From Cinnamomum chago (Eukaryota; Streptophyta; Magnoliopsida; Laurales; Lauraceae), in NCBI GenBank assembly GCA_038049695.1, contig CP142457.1, positions 28,295,001 through 28,359,000 on the forward strand: 64,000 nucleotides of DNA. Direction: 5' to 3'. The stretch's first letter is position 1. Every line of letters starts with the position of its first letter. The notes below the pieces were generated by a model, which searched no databases, had not been told where the DNA came from, and saw only the letters and a list, made by a program, of their open reading frames with translations. Made by a program: the position numbers and the translations under genes. Shown piece by piece: positions 23,800 through 35,071 of the stretch.

Positions 23800-24274
23800 G
23801 CCTTTTCTCTAGTACCCTCTGGTGAACGACGATGGCCCCACCTGAGATCCAAATCAGAACTTCGTCCCGCCAGCCACAAATGAGAAAGGAAAGAGAAAGA
23901 GAAAGAAGGGGGGATTTCTGCTCTCCCCTGCAATCGATCTCCAAGAGAGACTTTTGTTGAGTGATTTTTTGAGAAAGAGGGGGAATCTGCCAGAATGGAG
24001 AGATGGACGAAATGGGCGCAAACGAGAGTGAAAGCTAAGATGCAAGGAGCGGAGAGGGAAAGAGAGAGCAAGAAGTGGAGGAGAAAAAGAGAAAAAGGAG
24101 GGAGAGGAAAAAGTTTGGGGAAGAAAGGAGAATGAGAGATGAAGATGTCGTTCGGCACATTGGAGGGTAAAATCGTCCAAAACTCTCGTACGAACACCAA
24201 TACGGGTGTTTTTGTGTATTTCTAATTAAAACTGGTAAATACATGTTTAGGGACACTTTTTTGGTCAAAAGCCC
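23800..24274 (-). repeat. Right inverted end of the putative MULE
   Basis: Read from 24274 on the minus strand it begins GGGCTTTTGACCAAAAAAGT and shares ordered words with 7669 onwards (AAACATGTATTT, TTGGTGTTCGTAC, TTTTGGACG), then enters CT-rich leader-like sequence. Open frames here are low complexity. Confidence 0.6.
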
Positions 24275-24316
24275 TACTTGCATTCTGCAATTACACGGTA
24301 TATTTAACTGTGGGAC

Positions 24317-24565
24317 TTGTTTCTTTTGCAGAGCGAGTACATATGTACGGCAATGGATGCGGTAAAGAACTCTTATAAAGATTTGAGAGCAGCAACAAGT
24401 AGCAGTATAAGTCGAAATGCCATTGCTGTCATGAGAAAGACTCCCGAATCTCATTTTAATGATCTCGAGGGATTTTTATCTGGTTCAACAAGCATTAGAA
24501 GAAGTCGACATTTAAGTAACGATCATTTAGGCATCCATTGGGACCTAGTTTGTATCTTCTATTAA
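24317..24565 (+). CDS. Small ORF of unknown function, possible exon remnant just outside the element end
   Basis: An 82-codon open frame preceded by TTTCTTTTGCAG at 24330, which looks like a plant splice acceptor. The part after it reads as ordinary soluble protein (for example SSISRNAIAVMRKTPESHFND) rather than low complexity. No family is recognised and no partner exon was found. It may be a fragment of a host gene interrupted by the neighbouring elements, or chance. Confidence 0.25.
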   Translation: MFLLQSEYICTAMDAVKNSYKDLRAATSSSISRNAIAVMRKTPESHFNDLEGFLSGSTSIRRSRHLSNDHLGIHWDLVCIFY

Positions 24566-24723
24566 TTTATGAAATCCATTCGTAAATTCTCATTAAAAGT
24601 GGATTAAGTTAGTATAAATATTAAAGTGTACATTGAGTTACATTGGTTAAAACTAACCACCTGTATACATCATCTAGCAAGAGTTTTTGACAAAAAAACT
24701 CTGAGTTTGTACAGTGTATCCAT

Positions 24724-24725
<2 letters not shown>

Positions 24726-24770
<45 letters not shown>
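24726..24770. repeat. (TA)n microsatellite
   Basis: About 45 bp of TA directly left of a MITE. A second TA tract at 24955-24980 lies directly right of it, so the MITE probably inserted in one TA array. Confidence 0.95.
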
Positions 24771-24773
<3 letters not shown>

Positions 24774-24954
24774 GAAGTTTCAAGTGCATCTATCCCTCAC
24801 TATAGGGTGAGGGACACTTCCATAATTGGAAATTTTCAAATACAAAATTTACTTTTTAAGTACATAGGGTGAGGTACACTTTCTTGTCTTCATGTGCAAA
24901 GAGGGAAGTGTCCCTTACCCTATGATAAGGGATAGATGCACTTGAAACTTCCTC
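24771..24954. mobile_element. MITE, 184 bp, with about 50-bp inverted arms, inside a TA repeat
   Basis: The left arm starts GGGGAAGTTTCAAGTGCATC and the right arm is its near-perfect reverse complement ending GATGCACTTGAAACTTCCTC. Pairing extends through the GATAGATGCA and AGGGACACTTCC words, leaving a central loop of about 80 bp. Flanking TA on both sides is compatible with a Tc1/mariner-type TA target, but the target duplication cannot be told from the surrounding microsatellite. Confidence 0.85.
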
Positions 24955-24989
24955 ATATATATATATATATATATATATAATGAGATTTA

Positions 24990-25619
24990 TGTTGATTTTT
25001 ATTGAATGTTGTGTTGTTTTAATTGTTTTACAAGGGAAAGAAGAAATAATTAAAGATATTGTACTTTGAAATTGGCCAAACCTTAACTTGACCTTGTCTC
25101 TCACCCAAATTTGTTAGGCCCTCCATCCCTAAAATTGAGCAAAATTGAGTATGCAAATGGTGTCTAAGAAGAATGCAAATGGTGTTCTCGAGACTTACTG
25201 ATTATATGCTTGCATGAGTCATTAAGGTTCAGTGGAGACTATTCTTCTTCAGTAATGGGCAATCAGTGTGGCCCAACAGTGACTGACCACATCAGTGTGG
25301 CTCCATCCATTGGTTCTCTTTATTTCTTGGAATTAAATGACCAGGAGGGCACCATAACTGCTAGGCGACCATTGGCATATGTCCCTAAAAACTTTGGCTG
25401 CTTGAGAGAAATACGTGTACTGTTTAAGAAAGAGAAAAGGGGGTGTGGTTGATAGATTTAAACCGTAGAATTCGGGAGAGAATTTAGGAAAGGCAGCAGC
25501 AAATATTGGAAGATATAACCTCTAGTGCAAATTAATTTATTGCAATATTTGTTGGAAAAGATTTCGGTATGATTAGAAATTTCAGAGGAGAAATTTGAAG
25601 AGATTTTAATTAGCGAGTT
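24990..25619. other. Intergenic sequence
   Basis: No gene or repeat recognised. The open frame at 25210-25452 has no known domain. Confidence 0.4.
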
Positions 25620-26079
25620 TTGGGGATGCGCCATGTGTCATACTCTCATCAAGAGGGTTGCGCCTAACGCAGGCCATAATTAAAAAATCATTAAAATTTC
25701 TAATTAGAAATATTTCTAAATATTTAAATAAATTATAAATAAATATTAATATATAATTCATAATAAAGATGAAAACTCATTAGAGAAATTTTAGATAGCT
25801 AGAAATATTTAGGGAAAGATCAAGTAAATAGTAAAGATCTTAGGACCTTGATTTGACTATATTTAGAGATAATTAGCGAAAGGTCCCTCATATAGGACTT
25901 GTAAGGCCTCCAGTCCATCAACTTTTCTTTTAAGGCTTGTAGTCCATGCAACTGGACATATTTTGGCGAGAAGTCCCTGAATATAATTCTCATGACTAAT
26001 TTACCTTTAATCTGTTTTAGGCATAAAATTTTGAAATTCCAAATTTCAAATTTTATATTATCACTCTTCTTCTTCAACC

Positions 26080-26590
26080 CAGAGTCTTACGTCGTCGGAT
26101 TGGATCTGCAAGAAAAGAGAAAAAAGGTTCTCCGCCTTCGATTGCTGCAGAGGTTCTCGAGAAGAGGACCGAGAGTCTCTGGCTGTTCCAGATAGTGGGT
26201 TTTTTTGTGGCAGAACTTCGCCGGAGAAGAAGCAAAGAAAATGATCCGAGTATTGGGGCTTGTTTCCCGTCTTCGCTTGTTGGGTTTCGGTTGTTGCAGC
26301 AGAGGGACGAAGGGGATTGATCCCTGCCTGAACCGGAGAAAACCCCACAATCAGAGAGCAAGTGCGGTTCTTGATCGATTTGCTCGGATTTGGAGAAGTC
26401 CGGCGAGAATCGTTGCCGCCGTTGCGTCGCCTGAGCGCAGGAGGTGTTTCTGGTTCGCCCACCGCTACCGGAAAAGAGGGCAGTCACCGGAGGAGGCTGT
26501 CAGACGTCCCCGTTGCCCTTCCATTGCCGTGGAAGAAGAAGCCACTGCCAGTCCTGTTGCAGAACGGGAGTAAGGAAGAAACTCTGAGTT
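26080..26590. other. GC-rich block with open frames on both strands
   Basis: This 0.5-kb block is clearly richer in G and C than its surroundings and keeps open frames on both strands (26061-26487 minus, 26205-26598 plus). No domain is recognised. It may be a captured gene fragment, such as a 5' leader and first exon, carried by the surrounding element. Confidence 0.35.
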
Positions 26591-27183
26591 CTGTGTGATG
26601 TTTATCATGGGTCCATCCAACAATTCTACCCTCCGATTCATGTGCGTACAAGTTACAAATTGTTTGCATTTTCTTCTTAGTAAGACCAACGTTGGATGCA
26701 GCTTCACAAAGATCAGCCTCGATTGGGATTGCGGGGCAAGTCGGGGTGTTCATGGGCTAGTCTGGGACATATTCAGGCCTGGCCAGACTCTAAAAGCATA
26801 GTCCCAGGACCGGGCCAAGCCCAACATGGGCCGTAAAATTCAGGCCCAAGCTCATCCATTTAGTCATTTGGGCCAAGATTTCTACCAATTGTTTGGATAA
26901 ATTCACTACATTACCTGCACCCATTAGCTGGGACAGGCCAGGCCTTGGCTTTCTACCACTCAATCCAAGACCAGCCCAAATACTAAATGGGCCCAAATTA
27001 CCCAAGCCCAGCCCAAAGTTGGCTGGGCCAGGACTGTGCCCGGGCTGGCAGGGCGGGAGCAGCTAGGATAGTGTTAGTCAAATTATGGTACCCAAGTCCC
27101 AAATCCAAACGCGTTTCATTTTCTTTACCGGGTTTTGAAATCCAGACAAATTTATATGAGTTTATCACTTTCATGCACAATAC

Positions 27184-27955
27184 ACTGTGTTTTTGGCAAA
27201 TATATATGAGTTCCCGACAAATTTAACTGAGTTTTTGGAAAATTTATCTGAGTTTCTAACAAATTTATCTTCATTTTGGAAATTTATCTGAGTTCTGGAA
27301 CAAATTTATCTGAGTTCTGGACAAACTTAACTGAATTCTGAACAAATTTATCTGAGTTTTTTACAAATTTATCTGAGTTCTGAAATAAATTTCTTTACAT
27401 TCTGGACAAATCTATCTGAGTTTTGGCTAATTTATCTGAGTTATGGGACAAATTTATCTGAGTTTGGACAAATTTATCCGAGTTTGTGGCAAATGTATTT
27501 GCGTTTTTCTAAATTTATTTACACTTTTTTGAAATTTATTTGGATCTTTTAAAATTGATTTTCATCTTTTGAAAATTATTTGCGTCTTTTTAAATTGATT
27601 TTCATCTTTTGAAAATTTTTAGATTTTTTGAAATTTATTTGCGTCTTTTTAAATTTCTCTATGTTCTTTTGATATTATAGCATTTTTTGAAATTTATTTG
27701 CGTTATTTCAAATTTATTTGTATTTTTTGAAATTATTTTTTATTTTTTTAGAGTTTAATTTTTTTTTAATTTTATTTACATCTTTTGAAATTTATTTTCG
27801 TCTTTTGAAATTTATTTACATTTTTTAAATTTATTTTCGTCTTTTGAAATTTATTGGGATCTTTTGAAATTTATTTGCGTGTTTGAAATTTATTTCATTT
27901 TTAGAAATTTATTTGAAATTTGTTTCCTGTTTTTTTAACTTTATTTGAAAATCTC
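27184..27955. repeat. Minisatellite of about 21 bp that changes unit along its length
   Basis: The left part repeats AAATTTATCTGAGTTCTGGAC-like units. The right part repeats AAATTTATTTGCGTCTTTTG-like units, with intermediates around 27480-27560. More than thirty diverged copies in total. No coding potential. Confidence 0.9.
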
Positions 27956-29550
27956 ATTAAGGGAATTTTATTAATCGTGACTAATTTAATGGTAGTTGAT
28001 CATTATTAATGGCTTATCCCACTAATAATGGGATATGATTTGAAGAAAGGGTAAATTAGATACTTTAGGTTTTCAAATTTGGAAAAAGGACCTTTCACAC
28101 TATAAAAAAAGATTGTGGACCTAAGGCAATAAAGTGAAATGTTCAGGGACCTCTCGCCGAATCCCCCTTATATTTATGCTTAGTCATAAATTTAATGTCA
28201 TTTTAGAATTAAATGTGGATTTTGGAATTAATTGGCTTCCACAATGGGCCCCACAGATTAATTAATCCTACCAAATATCTAAAGAAAAATAAGGAGAAAA
28301 TGTCCATAATGGGCTCCTCAGATTAATCTTACTAAATACTGAAAGGAAAATAAGGAGAAAAAAGTGGCAGAATACAACCTATGAAAGTAACCCCTGCTCT
28401 GATATCAAAAAAGCTCTTCGTGTGTTGGTAATTAAAAAAAATTAAAAAAAAAAGAAGAAGAGAGAAGTAGCCCTCATAAATTGTGAGTTTGGAAATAAAG
28501 AAGACTTGAAATTTTATTTGGTTAAATTAGTAAATATAAATGATTATATATTAAGTGTGGATTTTGAAATTAACTGGCTTCATAATGGTCCCCACAGATT
28601 AACCATACCAAATACTGAAAAAAAAAATAGGAAAAAAAGTAGCAAAATATTGTCTATGAAAGTGCCCAAATTTCTGCAACTTAGATCTAATATGAGGGTC
28701 CCACAAATTGACATGCAACAACATTTAATACGTGGGGCCCTTTGAAGATAACTAAAGATAAATGATTGTATGCTATGTTTTAGGGAAGGGATAAGTATCT
28801 TAAGATCCTATTTTGTAGGAAAATTAGAGAATAGTGATTTGTCAAGATTAGATGAGAAGGGCAATTTCGGAATATGACATTGCAAAAAGTCTGAGGATAC
28901 GCCACGTGTCGCTCCCCCACGAATTCACAAGTCTGAGGATGTGGCATTGCAAAAATTAGAGAATCACCTGCTGCTTTAATATATATAGCTAGTGCTTCAG
29001 GGCTCGCACCCAACGCAAGCCTTTAATTCATGGAAGGAAAACCCAATTTAAATTGAAAGTAGACACCTAGTAAACAAATAAATTACATTTAATACAATTA
29101 TATAGAAAATTTAAGATTGGTCACCATAATTATGATAAAGACCCATTCTTCATGCCTCCAAATGTTAGAGAATCCCATCAGTGATGAAATACCAATCATG
29201 AACACTGATAGAAGATTGCAATCCTAAATAGTAAATACTATCTTCAGCACAAGAGCCCATATTTAAATATTAACCATGTAAATAAAGTGTAAAACGTCAA
29301 ATATCAAAATATTAATTCATGGATCTTAATGGCTTATTCTACAACATTGTAGTGCTTATGATTATGTGTACACATAAAATACTTGTACCATTGACAAAGG
29401 CACTTTGGAAGGGACCTATTATTTTCTCAATTGTTTTCAGCCTAATAGCCACAACTTTAGAAATAATTTAATGTCTAGTATTGCATAGACTAATAGGCCT
29501 TAGGACGTTCGTGGATTGTGGATGAGATTCTTTTAGATCATGTCTTATTG

Positions 29551-29780
29551 ATTTTGTCAGTGAGGTGCATTTTTTGAAAAAAAAAAATCTTGGACTATCC
29601 TATAGGTGACAGATTCAACTATGTCCCACATCCATTGATAGATTCCAACTATCCTACATACGATAGATCCAACATGTCCCACGTCCATTGATAGATTTTG
29701 TGAGTGAGGTGCATTTTTTCAAAAAAAAAAATCTTGGACTATCCTACAAATGATAGATCAAATATGTCCCACGTACATTC
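29551..29780. repeat. Imperfect tandem duplication, about 145-bp unit
   Basis: GTGAGGTGCATTTTTT, an A-run, ATCTTGGACTATCCTA and TGTCCCAC recur in the same order in both copies. The first copy has an additional internal duplication around ATTGATAGATT. Confidence 0.85.
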
Positions 29781-30899
29781 GTAATGAGGGATTTTAGGGA
29801 TGCTGAAAGTCACCTCCTTCACTTCCTCTACAGGAGTTGAAAGAAGGTTCCGAGTAATTGGTGGAGATTATGGGAATTATGAGTTCTTTGACCACACTTA
29901 AATCTCTAAATCCGTTTGATGTTATGATTTTATTTTAGAAGGTTTTAGAATATTTCATTTCCAATATCCACCCTTCTTGTCAACTATGAGCCATTTTTAT
30001 TTCTTTTCCTATCGGTCCTACTATTTTTTTTATTCTATTTAGTATTTATAGTGTTACAATGGAAAGATTTTGTATTTTTGTTACTTTCTTTAGGTAAAGT
30101 TGTCCAGATTTTTTATCCACAATTCTTCTTCCTTCATTAAAATATTCTTCTAGTTTGTCTTTCAGCTTGAATTCTCAATTTCTATTCTTATTTTCCTTAT
30201 GATTGCTTCGACCTTGCCAAAATTATGTTTGCTCCACCCTCACGAATTATTATATATGATAGGTATAGGATTCAACTCCTAATTCTTTTTTATTTTTAGC
30301 CTAAAGATCTAAAGTGTGACCCACTTATGTGATTCTCTATTAATTTAAAGACATAAAAATGTTTTTCTATCAATTACATGCCTTAAAAACGATTTTGTGG
30401 GAATTGGCTTTTACTTACTACCCACTTAGTGTTGATTATATGGGGCCTAAAGTTTAAATTTGCACTTAGTAGGCCCACTAATGTTATTCTCTATCAATTT
30501 CAAGTCTCAAAAAATTTCTTACCAGGTCCACAAGAGGATGGGGGGTTTAAAATAATGCTGAGTAATAAGAGGATCTAGAGTTATCTAATTTAGTTTGGAT
30601 TTGAATTTGAATTTCAAGGAAGCCAATTAGTTTGGGTTTGAATTTGAATTTCAAGTTAGTAATTTAGTTATTGGAACATTAGGAAATTGGAGATTAAATT
30701 TAGCTTAGCAATCATTGAATTATTTTCATAATAATAACCATTAAACTTTGTAGCTCTATAATCAATGGGTAGGATGATTTGATTAAAGATGTTATGGCAA
30801 GTTGAGTGAAAATAAATGATCAAAATTAAAAGCATTCGATCACCTAAAGTCAACATAAAACTTAGACTCCTTGAAAATCATCAAAGAAAAATAATAAAA

Positions 30900-31205
30900 A
30901 TAATAATAATAGAACTACATGAAAAAAAAAATATTAATAAAAAAAGGAATGAATGTAAAAAATAAAATAAAAACATAAATCTAAACAAACCGGCCTCTTC
31001 ATCAAAATATAATAATAAAAATAGAACTACATGACAAAAATAAATAATACTAATAAAAAAGGAATGAATGTAAAAAAAATAAACAGAAAAAAGAAAAAAA
31101 ACATAAATCGAAATAAACCGGCCTCTTCATCAAAATATAATAATAAAATTAGAACTAAATGACAAAAATAAACAATATTAATTAAAAAGAAAATTCTGTA
31201 AAAAA
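30900..31205. repeat. Tandem repeat, about 112-127-bp unit, two and a half copies
   Basis: AGAACTACATGA, AGGAATGAATGTAAAA and CCGGCCTCTTCATCAAAATA recur in order. The third copy is partial and ends near 31205. Confidence 0.88.
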
Positions 31206-31490
31206 ATCAGTTATGAGATTTCTGCTCAAATCAACTATTTTTTTTTAATAAGATCAGTCAGTCATTCCTCTCTTTCCGGAGGGCATCATAATTAATAGTA
31301 GATCTGAAAATTAAAAAACTAAAAAACCAATGCCTCATCTTGTATTGTGATATTATGAAATTCTTGCATGAAGTAGGAGAATAGATTACCTTATTCTGTA
31401 AAAATGATTTGTTTGTTGTTCTTTTTTTTGTAAATAGGAATATAGATCGTACCCCTTTCCAACTTCTCCTGTGAGATGAGGGTGAGGGAG

Positions 31491-31675
31491 GGCGAGTAGT
31501 GAAGTGCACGTGTTTACCGAATGATGGTACTCTTTGCAACCTGGAAATCTGCAACGTATATTGATGATCAATGGCCCTGTTGGGCGAGTAGTGAAGTGCA
31601 CGTTTACCGAATAATGGTACTCTTTGCACCCATGAAAATCTACAACGACGTATATTGATGATCAATGGCGTTGTT
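31491..31675. repeat. Tandem duplication, 92-bp unit
   Basis: GGCGAGTAGTGAAGTGCACG through ATTGATGATCAATGG occurs at 31491 and again at 31583 with a few substitutions and small indels. Confidence 0.9.
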
Positions 31676-31955
31676 GCTATATGGCACAAACTACATGAAC
31701 AAATGGCTCGATCAATGTGAGATAATATCTAGATGAATGAATCTCGAGGATATCTCTAACTTTTGAGAAATTTAGACGGATGAAGGTGTAAAGATAGTAT
31801 TCATTTTGGAAGCGAGAGATTTTAGGATAATTCAAAGGAAGTAATTTCCTTTGAGTGCAAGATGATTTGGCGAGCCACGTGTCCCTCTTCAAGGAAGCCC
31901 CATACTATCACGTGTCGCTCTCCCATGAATTCACTTGCTGCTTTAATATATATAA

Positions 31956-33455
31956 CTAGCAACAACGCCTCATGCTTAGCCCGGGGCAAAAAGTAAGGTA
32001 TTACATTTTGAATTTATGATATATCAAAATTAATTCTAAACATATAAGCATATATTTATGCATATTTATATAAAAACAGTCAACACATCTTCAATCACAA
32101 ATACAAGTGGTCAACATTAACAATAAACTATTACAAAGATAAAGCTAAAAAAATCCATTAAAAATAATAATAACAACAATAATTACTAAAGAAGATATAG
32201 AAAAGCGAATTTTGTTAATATATATAATATTAGTAATAAGAAATGCATTCAAGTTTTTGTTACCCATTGATAATTTCAAAGCCCAATAAAACAAAGCCAC
32301 CTCATTTGAATTTGTTTGTGCAACAAGAGTATTTTAGTTTATGCAGATTTTTATTTCCTCATGAGAATAGAATTTTGTATTTTCGTAGAAAATCAAAGTC
32401 CTCTCTATTAAGGAAAAATTATTCATTTTTTTTCTTCTATGTAAGAAAAATACATCACACCAAACAACATAATATTGTTAACAAAGAAAATTATAAAAAT
32501 GCGCAATCCTCTCATTGCAAAAATGCCCCATTTTTTTATTTTCACATAGGCCAATAGTCATTTCAATCCTGCAGCACAAATTTCTTCTCTACCCCTTTGA
32601 AGTAGCACCAATACCATTTTTAGAACTAATCAAATCATTTTTTAGCTCTAGATTTTAAAAAAAAAAATGTATAAACATCTTAACTTTAAAAGCCATAAAT
32701 TATGAGACTTTAAAACCACATGCTAGTGTTATTTAATCCTAGTAATAATTGGCCCACCTTGGATCAATGTATATATCTCTTAATTATGAGTCCATGTGGG
32801 CCCATGGAAGTGTAATTTACGATGGGCAAAACCTAAGCTCATATGTCTATATAATCAGATCAGAAAAGGATACCTATAAGATTCAACCAAAAAACTCTAA
32901 CCTCAAAATATTTTTATCACAAGCCTATGTATGAAGTGGTTTACTATTATGTCGGGTCTGATTTTCGTTCACATGTGACAATCTTTGAATAGAGTAGAGC
33001 TGTATTTGGAAACTAAAAGAAAATGATATTTTTAATGAAAAAATTATCCGTATGAATTGTCGAAAGGTGGGCCCCAAATATTAAAATAAAAAGATGACAA
33101 TCTTGAGAGGATGGAAGATAGATGATGTTGAGAGAGAGAATAACTGTAGTAAAATAAAGAGATTTTAGCAGATATTAATTGAGAGACTTTATGAGATAGA
33201 GGATACGGATAAAGAGATTTTTTTTTCCATATTTATTTGAAAAGAGAATGATTGGGTTGCTAAGGTGGCACCCCTCACAGCGCACCTCACCTCCCCCTTT
33301 GCTTTAATATATATAATTTTGAAGAAAAAATTGTGGCATGTGATGACATGGCACCTTAAATCACTCTATGTTTTTTCTCCATATTTATTTGAAAGGAGAA
33401 TGATTGGGTTGTTGAGGAAGCACCCCTCACAGCCCACCTCCCCAATTGCTTTAAT
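31956..33455 (-). mobile_element. Probable non-autonomous Helitron-like element
   Basis: Its 3' end on the minus strand (31956) is a CTAG preceded by TTGTTG and a GCCCCGGGCTAAGC hairpin. This terminal 240 bp is closely repeated at 47752-47950, so it is a defined family end. Its presumed 5' end at 33455 carries TATATATATATTAAAGC. A second copy of that start motif and of the adjoining GCACCCCTCACAGC segment lies at 33240-33315, a local duplication or a nested start. No protein is encoded. Confidence 0.5.
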
Positions 33456-33815
33456 ATATATATAACTAGTGTGAAAGTTCTGTGTCCAACACGTGCCAAA
33501 AGAAAAAAAATAAAAAATATTAAAAAAAGATTTGTCAAGGAAGGAAGATGAGGGAAGGAGTAAGGAAAAGATAAAAGATTTGGAAATGGAAAGATAAAAG
33601 ATTTGGACCAATTAGGTGGGCCTAGAATGATATAGTATTGGCAGAGTGGTCAAGAATAAAAAAAAAATAACAACACTAAGCTATAGAAAACTTTCGAGAA
33701 TGTCGACCCAACCTTGGCCCACGGGCTTGACTGCTAAGGTCATAACCTAAATTTCTTTTTCTTTCAATGCAAATTAACAACTTGGCACTCTCCCACGAAG
33801 AGGACTACTGCTTTA

Positions 33816-33830
<15 letters not shown>
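33456..33830 (-). mobile_element. Short Helitron-like element, about 375 bp
   Basis: On the minus strand it starts TATATATATTAAAGCAGTAG and CGTGGGAGAGTGCC near 33800 and ends at 33456 with a GTGTTGGACAC mini-hairpin, ACTTTCACA and CTAG. It abuts the next start motif directly, giving a head-to-tail junction. A (TA)n tract lies at its right edge (33824-33848). Confidence 0.42.
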
Positions 33831-33848
<18 letters not shown>

Positions 33849-33849
33849 A

Positions 33850-35057
33850 TTAGGACTTTCAAAATTTGGCCATGGGACAAGGGGTTCCGACCCGCCGGAC
33901 CTCAAAAATATGCAAACCTTGAAACTTGAGGGTCGGGCTACCTACTTTTTTTATTTTATATAATATATATTAAAATGCCCTTATAACAATCACTTAGCAA
34001 TAGGTCTATCAATTGAGCCCATTGAAATGAATACTCAACCCATCCGAAGCACAAAAATATAGGGCTTTTAAAAAAATTTGAGCTACGTGAGTTGGGCTGG
34101 GCAATGATTTTTAAAGCACAGTCAAAATGGGACTGTGAATGGGTAGAACAAGCCCAGCCCGGCCCGGCCACAAGGAAAATGAAGCTAGACCAAGTTGTAG
34201 GCCCTACTATCCAATTGATCCTTGAGGCTTGAATACCTCGACCAGATCCAAACCCAGTAAACTAGCTCACTGATGTGATCAACCAGTGTTTTTCAGAGTT
34301 TGTTAGTGTGTATTGATTACTATAGACAAATCTCATATCATGGACAATTAAGGTACATGGACAGTTTATTGCATTATGCTTTTTTGCCTTGTATTGATTC
34401 ATTCTTTATATAGATTCATTCATTTCCAATCAGCTGATTATTGATAATATATACATTTCAAATTGTTATATTACTAGTGTTTTTTTTTTTAGCTACCTAA
34501 TTCTATATGCATGCTCATCTTTGATATGCTTATTTTTTTAACTCTGTACAAAATCATTCAGTCTTAAATAGAAAACACATTATTCATATCTACGGAGTTT
34601 TTTGTTATCCCAGCTCAACAATTTAGTTGTGCACTAGCATTGGAGCAAAACAGAGTAAAAATTAGAGAATGTTTAGCTTATATTCAAGATCATGCTAAGC
34701 CCCAGCCCGGCCCTAGCCCCAGCTCGGAACAGCATGGGATGGAATTTGATGTAGGCATGTTCAATTTAGGATCGAGATTGGACATCATAACACTAGGAGA
34801 TAGGCCTAGATCATCTGACAATGAGCGCCACCAAACTAGGACCATCTGAAACATAGGTCCACTTAAAAAACGAAAACATCAAGACCACCTTGATTGTTGG
34901 CGCCTTCAAGAGAGTTGAGGTCTAAGATTTTAGTTGGATGGGTTTGGTTCATTTGAAGTGGGGCCCATAAAAAAATAGGAAAAGAAAGGTAGGATGATAG
35001 TGCGGCCCGATTGAGAAAACAAGATTCCAATTTTTCATGAGTAGTTCTACCTGGACC
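33850..35057. other. Intergenic sequence
   Basis: Nothing coding is supported. The ORF at 34640-34849 has no known domain. GCCCAGCCCGGCCCGG-like words near 34150 and 34700 are short GC-rich simple sequence. Confidence 0.45.
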
Positions 35058-35071
35058 GATTTTGGGGACCG

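Larger units (their letters stand above)
7669..24274. mobile_element. Putative large Mutator-like (MULE) region carrying a PMD-Ulp1 pseudogene
   Basis: The proposed limits are two similar ends in inverted orientation: GGGAATTTTACCAGAAAAGT at 7669 and, on the minus strand, GGGCTTTTGACCAAAAAAGT from 24274. Homology continues inward for about 200 bp through a shared TTGGTGTTCGTAC segment into pyrimidine-rich sequence. Further inward several blocks are also paired in inverted orientation (see the repeats at 9.7, 11.4, 11.8 and 15.8 kb and their partners at 18.5-19.7 kb). PMD and Ulp1 protease genes are known cargo of plant Mutator-like elements (the KAONASHI type). No MURA-type transposase is visible. 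A matching 9-bp target duplication is not evident: the left flank is poly-T and the right flank starts TACTTGCAT. It could instead be two separate copies lying tail to tail. Confidence 0.4.
25620..28988 (-). mobile_element. Probable degraded Helitron-like element (first of a head-to-tail series)
   Basis: On the minus strand the right edge reads TATATATATTAAAGCAGCAG followed by GGGGGAGCGACACGTGGCG, the same start motif as the neighbouring elements. Near 25630-25690 a GGCCTGCG..CGCAACC hairpin resembles the 3' hairpin of the next element, but the terminal CTAG is lost. Inside are a GC-rich block (26080-26590) and a long minisatellite (27184-27955). No Rep/helicase is present, so it would be non-autonomous. 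Boundaries are tentative. Confidence 0.35.
28989..31955 (-). mobile_element. Probable non-autonomous Helitron-like element
   Basis: On the minus strand it starts TATATATATTAAAGCAGCAA, then GAATTCATGGGAGAGCGACA near 31930. It ends at 28989 with a hairpin (GGCTTGCG..TGCGAGCC) about 8 bases before CTAG, the CTRR terminus expected of Helitrons. Inside are three local tandem repeats (29551-29780, 30900-31205, 31491-31675). No protein is encoded. The canonical 5' TC is not evident, which lowers certainty. Confidence 0.45.

Noticed and set aside
23293..23812. Overlapping long ORFs on both strands (128 and 154 codons)
   Set aside because: No known domain, strong composition bias, and both strands open at once; consistent with GC-rich, stop-poor sequence.
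26061..26598. Several ORFs of 120-137 codons on both strands as genes
   Set aside because: No recognisable domain or splice context. Reported only as a GC-rich block that may be a captured fragment.
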